From assembly GCA_918807975.1 (NCBI GenBank), contig OU964921.1, positions 14,975,498-15,039,497 on the forward strand: DNA of 64,000 nucleotides, in the 5' to 3' direction. The position numbers were made by a program, and so were the translations under genes. The stretch is from Aplidium turbinatum (Eukaryota > Chordata > Ascidiacea > Aplousobranchia > Polyclinidae). Below, piece after piece: positions 32,970 through 44,126 of the stretch (the stretch's first letter is position 1; each line of letters opens with the position of its first letter). Under the pieces are notes generated by a model. That model was not told where the DNA came from. It ran no database searches and saw only the letters and a program-made list of their open reading frames with translations.

Positions 32970-33050
32970 TCCCAGACAGCAAAACTCGTCATTTTTGCAT
33001 TGATTCCACGTCTGCAAATATAAAAACGGCGGATTTTGCAATCTGGGATG
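32970..33050. mobile_element. Tiny MITE, CCAGACAGCA family
   Basis: The left end CCCAGACAGCAAAACTCGTC is followed by GCATTGATTCCACGTCTGC; the right end is ATTTTGCAATCTGGG. The CATTGATTCAACGTCTG word recurs at 11846 and 34165. Confidence 0.5.
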
Positions 33051-34144
33051 AGTCAAAAGCGATTTTTTTATGGAACTGGTCATGTTTTTAAGCTGTAGAC
33101 TTCATCAAACCGACTAACAAGATGCTCATCGGTATATTTTATTCTTTCATTTCTTGGTTGAATATCTTTATCCAAATGGTTTTAACGTCACGTTGAGCCA
33201 TGGGTAGGTTTGAGCCGCCATTTGAGAAAATGTTCTGATGTTCAGGACCCTGTTTGGTAAGGTTATAAATGACAATGTGCTATACGGAGAGTGTCATTAA
33301 CACTGCGGTTGATCAATCTAATTTCTTCTGTCTTTGTTGCACTTCACTTGGTGATAGAAGTATTTGTTTTTATTTAGTCTAGAACGCTATTGCATGTTGT
33401 CTTGGGGTTCTATAGTTCTCATTCGTGCAAATTGGATTATTCCAGTCACAACGCACAGCATAGAGCGCATCGTGGCCTTTTTTAATATACTTCGTGCAAT
33501 CATTACATTTCTTTTGCAATTATTCATTAGTTCGGTCCAATCCATACACACTAGAATTTTAATGCACTCTTCACTTTCACGTCTTTTCCTTTGTGTTCTT
33601 AAGTGACTTTGATATGTTCACCTTGCCATTAGCTGTGATGCTGCTGGAGTGTTTGTTTACACAATTGCATCATCACTTAACGTGGTGTGTTTACATTAAT
33701 TCAACGTTTTCGGGCATTGAGTTGACGTGTATTTGCCAATGTGTTTTTGAGTAACTTTCCGTTTGCACAAAAATGTTGACAAAATCTTTTCGGTGTTAGT
33801 GTCAACGAACTGAGAATGCAAAACCAGTTAAATTTACTGCACGTTGATTCAACAACTGCAGCTGTTAAATAAACCTATTTAAATATCTGATCTTGCATTC
33901 CGGAAGTACCCAGGGCGACGTTGCGCTGCTTTGCAAAGCGAACTATGTTGAAGTTCTCGCATGTGCGGAAGTCACGCACAGCTCCAACAACAACTATTTC
34001 ATTTTTGTGTGATTTTTGTTCTTTCAACATCATGAGACGTAAAAATCAAGTGACGTTCTGAAATCAATTTTCTGCAACTGTTCGTTCTTGTGGGTTACTC
34101 AACTGACTGGCTTGACACTCTTAAATAAGACACCATTTTTACTC

Positions 34145-34240
34145 GGACAGCAAATCAATTGTTTTTTGCATTGATTCAACGTCTGAAGTCTAATCAGACT
34201 CTAGTCTAAATCAATGTAAAAAAAACGATTAATTGCTGTC
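34145..34240. mobile_element. Hairpin MITE, CCAGACAGCA family
   Basis: GGACAGCAAATCAATTG and TTTTTGCATTGATT pair with AATCAATGTAAAAAAAACG and AATTGCTGTC. The whole is a near-perfect 96-bp hairpin. No TSD was resolved. Confidence 0.65.
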
Positions 34241-34399
34241 TGGATACGTTTTTATCAATTCTTGTCACTGCAACGTGTATAACGTTTAAAATACGTAAAC
34301 CTCCCAAAGGCTGAAAATAAATCACTTTTCTGGTGTTGCTTCCACTTAGTTTGTTGACACTGAGTGTGAATAGTAGACCGAGTTGCCGATGATACTTTC

Positions 34400-35130
34400 T
34401 CGGCATAGATGTCAGGGTGTAAGGTGTTTTCTGTCTTGTGACTAAATAAATGTACAGGCGTGGAGCTGTTCAAAGGTTTCAATGCCCCGAGGTTTAAAGG
34501 CTATTTAAATCCTCCAAAGTTAAAGTTTACGTAACTGTGCTGTTGCAAGAACTCGCGTCCAAGAATTACGCCCCAGAGCAGTCCATCCATGACACTAAAT
34601 TCTACTTCAGCGTTATTGCAATCCAGGAGTTGCGGAGACTCAGCACAGGAACCTCGAGTTTTCACTGATGTTTTTTACGGCTAAATTTACATGTTCTTCC
34701 TTATGCTTCACTTTTAGGTAAGCGCGACGACTAAATTCCTTATCAGTATGGTTACGTTGAGCACGAGGCTGTAAGAACTCTCAAGTTTATCGATTGACAT
34801 GAAATGGTTGCACTGCTGTTCGTCGAACGGCACACATTTGCAAAGTGGCCCTTTTTGCTACACTTATAACAAATGCGTTCTCTGACAGGATAAGCTACTT
34901 GTCTCTTGGATGGTGTTTTTTACCGCAAAAGAAGCATTTCTCCTACTTTATTGTGAAGCAGTCGCTTTGGCCAAGTGGCGTTTTGTTGTTCGATTCAAAG
35001 TCACAAAGATGAGACTCGCAAACAGCTATCTTAGGATCTCTATGAAAATCGCCGCTAGGTAGCGTAACGTACGCTTCCACATTGCGCTGAGCAGCATTTA
35101 GCTACCGAACCTTTTCGAAACCTCTTAACA
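34400..35130 (-). mobile_element. Fossil Ty3/Gypsy-type LTR retroelement fragment
   Basis: Minus-strand remnants of a retroelement polyprotein. There is a pair of zinc knuckles from the nucleocapsid end (one reading CYKCSKKGHFANVC), then a retropepsin-like stretch toward 34560. No LTRs, integrase or clear reverse transcriptase were recognised. It is an old, fragmentary and multiply broken copy; the family is judged from the zinc-knuckle and protease layout. Confidence 0.65.
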
Positions 35131-35336
35131 GAATTGCCATCACAACTTTTTTTATACTATATTGAAGTGAATTTAACAATCTTATCGTTATCTGAGTTAG
35201 GCTTTATCAATATGCTTGTCAACCATGGTGTAACTAAGTTATCTTTTATCCAGTAGTAATCGCTTACGTGTTGGATACAATAATTGTTACAGAATGTTGT
35301 TTCATCTGCAGAAACGATGCAGCATCACCTCTCCTT

Positions 35337-35545
35337 TCGTTGATAACAATATCCAGGGGGGTCTAGGTGGTACTTTTGGACCCGTGCCCGGAATATTTAG
35401 GGGGCCCGGATTTAAAAGATTCCCCGCGACTTCAAACATTATCAAAATCTTAATATAATCAGATCTAAAGGAATTGCCTTCAGAGGTTAAAACAGCCACT
35501 TCAGCCATCAGATGATAAAGTACCGGGCCCCCTTCTGGGTATAGT
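35337..35545. repeat. GGGCCCGG repeat fragment
   Basis: GGGGGGCCCGGATTTAAAAG and ACCGGGCCCCC surround AT-rich sequence, matching the transposon-end pieces at 36843-37030 and 43660-43724. It is probably a decayed hAT-like MITE. Confidence 0.45.
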
Positions 35546-35679
35546 GATTTCCCTAACCACGATTTTTTTTTTCAAAAATACGAAATATTTTTCTTAACCC
35601 ACTCTTTAATTCTGAATATATATATATTTTTGGTGGTAATCACTTCTAGCTACTGGCATCCTAGCAAACATTGATTGCT

Positions 35680-36850
35680 GGGCCAGCATTGGCTATATGC
35701 TGGGTATGTTGGCACAAGGTCGGCAATTTCGTCCAACATTTTGCCAACAATTTCAATACTTCTTATTAAGCGTTGAAAAAGGTCTCAAAGATTTTATTTC
35801 AGGTTTATTTGTTTTAAACTTGAAAAATACTAACACAAACCTCTTTTCATGTCGTATTGCTTTTAAACACAGTTGTGTGATTGGTTAACATCGGTCAGAA
35901 GCATTGCCAACGTTGTGCCAATTCATAACAATTTCGGTGTTTTCTTTCAAATTATGCAAATGTATGCCATCATTTTGCTACAATTTAAAATTTTAATAAT
36001 AGGCTATCAATGCTGTTATTATTTTCTGATACCGTACAAGTATATTATGAATATTTAAGACCAGCGTTGGTCAGAAGAGGAGCCAATACTTTGCCAACAA
36101 AGTAGTTTCATTTCAGTTTGTTTATGCCAAAATGAGCAGAGGTCTAGAAAAAGGTAGGAGCAACAAAACGCGAACGCGATAACGTGCTTGATACAGAAAC
36201 AGTTTAAAGTTTCCATTAGCCTACACGTTTCCACAAAATAAACAATTGCAACGTTGGCTATATGCTGGATGTGAGGGCACAAGGTCGGCAGTTTCGTCCA
36301 ACATTGCCAACAATTTCAATACTTCTTATTAAGCGTTCAAAAAGGTCTCCAAGATTTTATTTCAGGTTTATTTGTTTCAAACTTGAAAAATACTAACACA
36401 AACATCTTTTCATGTGGTATTGCTTCAAAACACAGTTGTGTGATTGGCTAACATCGGTCAGAAGCATTGCCAACGTTGTGCCAATTCATAACAATTTCGG
36501 TGTTTTCTTTCAAATTAAGCAAATGTAGGCTATGCCATCATTTTGCTACAATTTTAAATTTTAATAATAGGCTATCAATGCTGTTATTATTTTCTGATAC
36601 CGTACAAGTATACTATGAATATTTAAGACCAGCGTTGGTCAGAGGAGTAGCCAATGCTTTTATTACTTATTTCCATTTTTAAAAATATCAATAGCCTACA
36701 AACCTTTTTTATGCGGTTTTGTTTAAAAATATGTTTGTGTGAGCAAACATCGGTTAGAAATGTTGCCAACGTTGTGCCAATTGAACAACTATTCTAAAGT
36801 TTTCTTTCAATTTATGCAAATGTACACCATCATTTGCTACAGACCAGGCC
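35680..36850 (+). repeat. Tandem duplication, 565-bp period
   Basis: Copy 1 (about 35680-36110) and copy 2 (about 36245-36670) are nearly identical over 430 bp, for example GGCTATATGCTGG, CAAGGTCGGCA, CATCGGTCAGAAGCATTGCC and GACCAGCGTTGGTCAGA. A third partial copy is at about 36690-36850. Words of the type TTGGC/GCCAA recur within each unit. The spacer at 36130-36195 holds a scrap of the CGGCGAG family interior (AGAAAAAGGTAGGAGCAAC). Confidence 0.85.
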
Positions 36851-37030
36851 AGTGAGAAGATAATTTGGGCCCGGTACCAATGAGATTTTTGGGCCTCTAA
36901 ACAGTTTTAAGAATAACGCACTACATCTAAATATACGCGGTAGTTTGTTTGTTTTTCCGGACACCTTGAAGAAGTTACGGGCTCCTAACATTATCCAGGG
37001 CCCGAGTTCAAAAGTACTCCCTGAACTAAC
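36843..37030. repeat. GGGCCCGG repeat fragment
   Basis: TTTGGGCCCGGTACC at one end and ATCCAGGGCCCGAG at the other. Related to 35337-35545 and 43660-43724. Confidence 0.45.
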
Positions 37031-37222
37031 CTGACACCGCTACTGGTGGGCAATTCCCAGCTTCAGGAGCAGTCATGTTGCGTCGAAATCTCTCCTCAAT
37101 TTCTTGAAGCGAGATTTCACAAAACGATCGCTACTTTTACTTTCAACGATCCGGCGAATCGTTTTTTCTCCTCCCGCGGTGCATAGAACAACACTGCAGG
37201 CACAATAATTGTTGTGAAAACT

Positions 37223-37443
37223 CCATTATGACGTCACTACTTAAACTTTGACTGGTCAATATGACGCGTTGAAGTGAAATAGGCAACAAAGCTTTAGAAT
37301 GCGGCGATGTGTTATATCAACGTGAGGAGATGCAATTTAGCAGAAGAACTTGGTTTGTTTTGATGAAGGAAGACAAAGGCCATGACTTAATCCTTTGCTA
37401 AAGGGATTATGACGTCACTCGATTCACTTCGACTGTTCAAGAA
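37223..37443 (+). promoter_or_regulatory. Paired CRE-like sites upstream of small gene
   Basis: TGACGTCA palindromes at 37229-37236 and 37410-37417. Each sits in a similar 35-bp context (ATTATGACGTCACT, later GACTG and TCAA). They lie 175-363 bp before the ATG of the three-exon model. CREB/ATF factors bind this octamer in animals; a role here is inference. Confidence 0.45.
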
Positions 37444-37591
37444 TGCTTATGTGAACAGCGCTAAGAGGAATTTTCGCTTCTTGCATCGAAAATATAAAAA
37501 ATCGAATTCAATTGAGATATTAGTTTTAGAAATGATCAATTAGAAATGAGCCAAAAGAAGTTTTAGAAATGATCAAAATGAAACTATAGGA

Positions 37592-38759
37592 ATGACTTAC
37601 GACAATGTTTATGAAAACCTGGTAAGTGAATGTCTTTTATTCATTCAACCTGAAATAATTGTGTAAAGTCGTTTTTGTCACTAGGCTACGTTTACACAAT
37701 TTAAAGAAAGTTATAAAACTCAATTTAGAGAAAGTTATAAAACTCAATGACCAATGGAAAACTTTCATATGAAATATTCTCGTGACAAATTTAGTGCCAG
37801 TGCTCCTCCTAGATGAGTGCTAAGAAGATATCAGCAAAGTAGCAGAGCTTGTGATGTCCCACAACATGTGTAGGGTTTTGCTCAATCTTTGATTCTGCTG
37901 CTCCGGCAGTGTTTGCCTGACTGCTTGAATGTGTTTGTATTTTTATGTCGTGTGGATAGGTCTGTGATGGTTGTAGAGTATTTGCAAATGTAGCTTTCAT
38001 TGCCGTCAACTGAATAATAATAACATGTTTTATTTTGCGCCCATTGCGACAACATAGCCTACAGTAGCCTACACTGCGACCTACATACGCAACACAACAG
38101 ACGACTGGAATCCCAAATAAAACTTTAAACGTTGGCTGTCATTTGTAACAGTCGAAAATTTCTGTAACAAGTGCTGAAGCTTTTTAATATGATGGATGAA
38201 ACCCCTGTCATTACATTCGATTTACATTTTGCAGGTGGCAAATTTAAGTCAAGTTGTTGGCAAAAATGCAAGCGATTGTATCAGTGGACTTATTCCAACT
38301 ATTATTATCGAACACAACACAGTTCAAGTAATGTCGAGAACAAAGAAAGAAAAAAAAAACATCGTGAAGTCTAAGCACTCGCTTGATTGTTTAAAAAAGA
38401 ATCTGAAAAAGGTTGTTCTTGGTGAGTACGGATAAATGTTTCTACTACGACTAAATGATTATGTCATAACTATGCCATTTTGCTCTTTTGATTAATGTAT
38501 GATGTAATTGTGAAGAGTATTGAGTAATGTATGAAAATGTTTTAGTGGTGTACTCGCATTGATATGAACAACGAACATGGTGGTTAGTAGGCTATGTCGG
38601 CATTTATATACTGATTTAACACTTCTTTTTTTACTTTCATGATTAGACATGGTGATGGCGCACGACAAAGCTGCTACCGTGCAGCAAATTGATGAAGAGT
38701 TTCAGAGTGATTTCGAAATTGGAAGGACAGGCAAGGTGGCCGAAAACGGCAAAAACTAA
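37592..38759 (+). CDS. Three-exon small protein, unknown function (109 aa)
   Basis: Exons 37592-37621, 38235-38421 and 38647-38759 join into one ORF. Donors are CTG/GTAAGT and G/GTGAGT, acceptors TTTTGCAG and GATTAG; the phases are 0 and 1 and agree across both junctions. The product starts MTYDNVYENLVANLSQVV. A polar middle follows with a Lys-rich stretch (RTKKEKKNIVKSKHSLD), then a probably helical end (LKKNLKKVVLDMVMAHDKAA, QQIDEEFQSDFE) and KVAENGKN with TAA. There is no signal peptide, transmembrane segment or zinc motif; it looks like a small intracellular helical protein. AATAAA signals lie near 39132 and 39250. It could instead be the 3' part of a longer gene if the ATG exon continues upstream. 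Confidence 0.65.
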
Positions 38760-39290
38760 CTTTTGGTGAGCTTGTTGTATGTTTGAAAGACAACTGCGAA
38801 TGTGTTGCTTTAGTTGTTGAATAACTATCTGTACACGCAATTAGAATGTATTGGAACTTGATTATCGCTCTGCGTGGCGCAGAATCGAATGATAAGTTTT
38901 TTGTCACGCACGTTGAAGAGAGGGATATTACATTGATATTGCAGATTGTCAATTAACTTCGTATTATCCTGGACGACAACTGATCAAAATCCTACACTGT
39001 TGCCAAACAGCCCTCTTGAATTAAATATTTTTATTCATTCGCAGGAATTCAGAATGATAAAGATACGCAAGAAAAAGCTGCTGATGTGCAATGAATATCC
39101 ATCTGTCAATACGATTTGATGTGGCTTGTTTCTAATAAATGTGAAAATATAAGAAGCTCGTCTGTTACTTTGCTTTGTCACAAAGGGAGTAGTGTTGCTT
39201 ATAAATCCGTGTTGCTGCTGTTCTTTCGCCCAAGGATTAGCTAGGTTCAACAATAAACTTTTGGTGATGAGCGAAGTTTAGGTACAGAGA
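38760..39290. other. 3' flank of small gene
   Basis: AT-rich, with AATAAA at about 39132 and 39250 that could end the three-exon gene. No other feature. Confidence 0.35.
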
Positions 39291-39299
39291 CGTTTGGCA

Positions 39300-39880
39300 A
39301 ATGTAAATGCCAATGCTGTTCAGATGTTTTATGCACCAGCTTGCTTCGCATGGCCAACCTTGGTCAAAGCGCGGGCATCACAATAGTCAATAGGTCAGAT
39401 GAAGCAGCGTCATGGTGCATAAAAGTCAACCAGAATTTAGGCGCCAGATGAAGCAAAATGGTGCACAAGCCATCTTGCCAACGTTGGCAAGATGAAGCAA
39501 AATGGTGCATAAAACATTTTGCCAATGTTGGCAAGATACAGAAGCCAACGTTGGCTAGATGCAGAAGTCGACGTTGGCTAGATGCAGACGCCAACGGTGG
39601 CAAGATGCAGACGCCAACGCTGGCCAGATGCATCCAAATGGTGCATAAAACATTTTGCCAACGTTGGCAAGATGCAGAAGGCAACGTTGGCAAGATGCAG
39701 TAGCCAGCGTTGGCAAGATGCATAATCCAATGTTGGCAAGATGCAGAAGCCAACGGTGGCAAGATGCAGACGCCAACGCTGGCCAGATGCATCCAAATGG
39801 TGCAAAAAACATCTTGCCAACGTTGGCGTCTGCATCTTGCCAATGTTGCGGCCACCTTCTTGCCAATGTTGCCCCAACAA
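39300..39880 (+). repeat. Minisatellite with GCCAACGTTGGC core
   Basis: About 20 units of a roughly 21-bp repeat, GCCAACGTTGGCAAGATGCA with small changes. A longer unit carrying CATCCAAATGGTGCATAAAA is interspersed. The core GCCAACGTTGGC is a perfect palindrome, so each unit is a small inverted repeat. The edges are degenerate (39300-39480). The 60-163 codon ORFs in several frames are a by-product. Confidence 0.9.
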
Positions 39881-39884
39881 TCAA

Positions 39885-40393
39885 TGTTTACTGGGATCTA
39901 CATCATAGCCGTAGGAGATGAGGGGGGCGGTCGCTACCCCACTGAAAAAAAATGTCGCAAATTTGGGCAAAAATGTTCAGTTATTTGGGCAAATCAATCT
40001 TACCACAATGTTTCGACACCTCACCAGTTTAGAAACTTTACATATGATATTATTGTTGTAATTTATGAGATACCTACATTAATATTTCCAATCAATGTAA
40101 GTGTATTATCAACGACTTTGAAAACTGTTCCAAGTGGTATTGTAATCTGGGCAGAATGATACGTTTCGATTCGACAACTGCAAAATAGAACTGTAAATAA
40201 GCACAGTTGGGAAACACAGGTAAGCTTATTACTGATATTCACTAACATGTAGACTGCATTTCTTCATTGGTAAGATTTAAAAGCCTATTGGGTACTGGAA
40301 ACTTTATGAGGTTTTTGTTTTTTCTCTATATCACACTAGTGTACCGTAGTTGATTGTAAAAATATTTAGGCAATAATATCCAATTATTGGATA
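39885..40393. other. Spacer, possible transposon end
   Basis: CATAGCCGTAGGAGATGAGG followed by a G-rich run looks like a transposon terminus near 39905, but its partner was not found. No gene. Confidence 0.35.
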
Positions 40394-40489
40394 AGTCAAT
40401 TTAGTGTTGGGCGATATATCGAATTTTCGATTCGATATCTTTTTCAATATCGATATTTATTTCAATATCGTTCGATATTTTAACTATTA

Positions 40490-41664
40490 CAGCCCTAACT
40501 CGTAACTGCAAACCCCTACAAAAACGTTGCCTAGGCCAAACGGCAAAAGTTGAAATTGCCTCGTCAATTGCTGTGAACGTTTATTACGAAAAAAATTGTA
40601 CCAAAACATGTAAAACGAGAAGCGAAAAATATACTAGAGTAGTCTATCCCGACCGCACTGTTTGATTTGTTTTGTGATGTAATAATACCAAAAGTAGCGA
40701 TAAAGCGAACAACACGATACGCACGCTGTTGCGGTAACTCTCATTAAATAACTCACGGGGAGGAAAAGTATGTTAATTTTGGGTTGATTCAACGTTAGAG
40801 TCAGCACAAATCGATTTAATTTTCCCGGCGGGTTATATCGCGTAACAACAATGCCCAATAAGAAATTTACGTTTGTTTTACATTAATTCGACTTCGACAT
40901 CTAGCGACGTTGAATTATCATAAAATAACGTTAATTGCTCAATCAAGTACCGGTAACAAATTAATAGCTCCCTGCGAGAAGATTGCCTCGATTTACGTAT
41001 GCACTAACATAATTTCGGCACAATTAGGATACTGCGAGCAACACAAAGTCTGTTTGATGAAGAGCTAGATGTCAAAATCGGAATCATCAGATGTTGTACC
41101 GGAGGATGAGGTTGTCGTGTCATCACTGGAATCGGACACATCAAGAGGCTCATCGCTTGGCTGTAAATCTACACTGTCTTTGCTGTTCGCAATGAAGCGT
41201 CCACGTTTTGCCGCTTTCTTTTTTGTTTGTTTTGTTTTATTATCTTTATCCTGCATTGCAGGAAAGCGGACTTGAGCGCTATGCATCGGTGTACGCCTTC
41301 CGACGTACACCTGACCCACGCTGCAGCCGACTGCAATGTCTGTTTCCGGTTGTCTACTCTACTTATGACTGAAATTTGGTACTACCAATTACTCGAAATC
41401 GATCACTGGGTAGAGGCAATTATCGTAAAGTTTCTTGCCCAGAGAAACAACAGCTTTGATACCCATCCACACGCCTTTTTCGCAGAGCTCCATCAGGGTG
41501 TTGACTGAGAAGCAAATCTATGGCTGTGGCATAACGACTGGGAGGAATGTCTAACCTTAACCTTACAAGCGCTCGTGTGGCCTCGGCATTTTTATTGCCG
41601 ACACTAATGCGCCATTCATGCATCTGCGTCGGCAATTGCCGACACTAATTTCGAAGACTGAGAA
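40490..41664 (-). mobile_element. Unclassified DNA element, copy B
   Basis: The minus strand begins CAGTCTTCGAAATTAGTG, followed by repeated GTCGGCAAT units, and ends GTTACGAGTTAGGGCTG. It shares its last 0.57 kb with copy A at 22680-23250. No TSD is clear. It carries ORF remnants at 41420-41635 and 41065-41319. Confidence 0.6.
41065..41319 (-). pseudogene. Acidic-tail ORF remnant in copy B
   Basis: 84 codons: a basic part (KTKQTKKKAAKRGRF) followed by a Ser/Asp-rich tail ending TSDDSDFDI, similar to the end of the ORF at 22446-22670. Upstream, the same strand at 41420-41635 holds another piece. The family is not recognised. A basic stretch followed by an acidic tail suggests a DNA-binding transposon protein end. 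Confidence 0.45.
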
Positions 41665-41774
41665 GCTCTTTTCTTAATTAGAACAAAAATATCGAAAAGT
41701 ATCGAAATATCGAGTATTTTTTCAAATATCGTATCGTTTTGTTTTTTTCAATATCGCCCAACACTAAGTCAATT

Positions 41775-43655
41775 TTACCTTAAATTATGCTATGCTCACA
41801 AAACTTGACTTAAAATACTACAAAGATAGCTTATCATTTTTAGATATGGTCAAACAAAATAAGCATTTGTTATAAACTTTAATAATATTAGTAATCAACA
41901 GTTGTAAGGCCACATACACATCACTTTTGTGAGCACTTGATCCCGGCCACTAACTATAGTTATGTACAAAGTGAAAAAGTATATTAAGTTTAAATGAAAA
42001 CAACTTGTGAATTTTCCTGTATTTAATTTCATGTTTTTGTGAGCTATGGTTTGACTGCTTTCTATATTGAATTTTTTTGTATAAACTGCTGTTTGTCTTT
42101 GCCAGTCCCAGGGTTGATAGGCTCAGCTATTTACTATCTATCACACAGTATTAGAGCAACAGCAATCAAATATAAAGACACATGTTATGTTGTTTTGTCA
42201 TCCAATCCATGCAGTTAATATATCAGGCAATGCAAACAGTGCTATTTTTGTGTCATCATCATAATGTGGTCTGTTTTGTTATGTTTTGGTATGTTTGGTC
42301 TGTCATGTTTTGGTAATGTGGTCTGTATTTTGTGGCAACGATTGAGCTTGAAGTTATTATCTGGGAGTCATTTTTCTTCAGTGCTTGTGATTTGAGTAGG
42401 CCAAGCTGCTTCATTGTGAAGTAAGATTTTCTTTGTAATAACTAATGATCTTCTGAAAAAACATTGACTATGATTTCATTGTAATATAATATCAATATTT
42501 TGGTATCAAAAGTAGTTTTGTTCAAAGGTGGAAGTTTGATGCACATAGCATGGTAAACTGTCAAATTCTTTTCAGGCTGTAGGATTTGAAGCAGCATGGA
42601 TTAAATAATGATACTGGTTTGATAAGTAAACGGATTGTCATTTTAGTTTTTTTCAATGCAAATTTACAAATATTGAGTCTTTGGACTATCTTTGAATTGA
42701 AATGATTGAGCTACTTTTGGTCAGGCCTTTTATTGAAGTTGGACTGGAGATTTTCATATAATCTGGTGACATGAATATTCAGCAATTATTGTTATACAGT
42801 TATTGGTGAAGTCTCAGTTCAAGTTTTTTTGAATCCAGTTAGGCTTAATATACCACATATTTTTTTGAGATAGCCTACACAAGAATGTTTTAATTTGATG
42901 GTTTATTTAATTGGGACACAGACTATGAACATAGATTAAAGTAAGTTCAGCCTTGTTTTGCTGTTGTATATACGTGTTTTTTTCGGCTGTGGCTATATTT
43001 ACACTATATAGTGTAAGAATAGCCTCAATAGTGTTGCCAGATAAGGAATTCTGCCTTAATCTGAGCAAAGTTTAAAGCTGTTGAAAACAAAAACTTGTAT
43101 TTGGAAATTTTTTTAGTCCTGGGCAAAGATCAAAACCCTAAACTAATTCCTAACTCTAGCCCTTTCCTTAACCCCTCCTAACTTTAATCCTAACTCTGGC
43201 AACACCTCATTGTGTAAAAATAGCCATTTCCTTTTTTTTGCTTGTGTTTCGTACATGGGCAAGTTGGTGACTCTCAGAGATTGTGAGTAATTTTGCATTT
43301 TTGAAAACATATATATACGCAAAGACAAAATTTGGGCAAATTATGTTCGCCCGACCAAAATGTTTTACTCTCCTACCGCTACTCTACTTTACAAAGAATT
43401 AATTTCAGCCAAATACTCCAACAATTTTAAACATACCGTACCGACGAAGATCGTGATTGAGAGCAAGGATTTTGCGGTTTACGGAGAAATCCCTAATTAT
43501 GCGTAATTGCACAGTTGTGGAAATTCGTGGATACAACAAATCTTTGAGAATATATTTAAATGATATTCCTCTTAATTTTCTACTTTGAACGGCATATGTC
43601 ATCCTCATTTTAACAGCACATCAATAAAAGTTTGTACACATCCTTCATATTCATA
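41775..43655. other. No gene recognised
   Basis: AT-rich. A degenerate CCTAACTCT-like tract lies at 43140-43200. Otherwise no borders, motifs or RNA signals were seen. Confidence 0.4.
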
Positions 43656-43659
43656 ACAT

Positions 43660-43724
43660 CGTCGATGAGGGGGGCCCGAAAATGAATGAGTACCGGGCCC
43701 GAGAAATCCTGTCAACGGCCCTGA
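43660..43724. repeat. Transposon right-end fragment (GGGCCCG)
   Basis: GATGAGGGGGGCCCG, GTACCGGGCCCGAG and CAACGGCCCTG, a typical hAT-like terminus whose reverse begins CAGGGCCG. The left partner was not found. Confidence 0.5.
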
Positions 43725-44126
43725 CAATATCACAACTTTTCAAACTCTCGTAAAAAATTATACCAGTTTGTAGGCCTACTTTGTAACCCGGTGTAACTTG
43801 TCTTCCAATCAATGGATTTATGAACTAATGCGAACAGACTGTTAGGGACCGTTCAAATATTACGTAACGCTCTCGAGGGGAAGGGGGGGTTTATGAAAAG
43901 CGTTACGTTAGCGTCACATCGGGGGGGAGGGGGTTCAAGCAAAACGTTACGTAACGTTTACGAGTACGGTAGTTTATTTGTGCTGGCTGGTATCGTCGTT
44001 TGGATACTAAATTAAGCTGAAATCATATCCAACAGCACCTATTCAGCACCAACAAAATCTCTATCAAGTATCAACTACGGTACTGTAATTCCCGTAATTC
44101 CAGACAGGTTCTAAGTGCTTAAAACC

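Larger units (their letters stand above)
40402..41766. mobile_element. hAT element (TAGTGTTGGGCGATAT ends)
   Basis: Terminal inverted repeats TAGTGTTGGGCGATAT with following TCGATAT-rich arms, and a perfect 8-bp TSD AGTCAATT (40394-40401, 41767-41774). 1365 bp. Most of the interior is the inserted copy B at 40490-41664. Confidence 0.9.

Noticed and set aside
39364-39884. ORFs of 80-163 codons on both strands
   Set aside because: They follow the 21-bp minisatellite, whose unit length divisible by three keeps frames open; the translation is only repeated LANVG/LASVG-like words.
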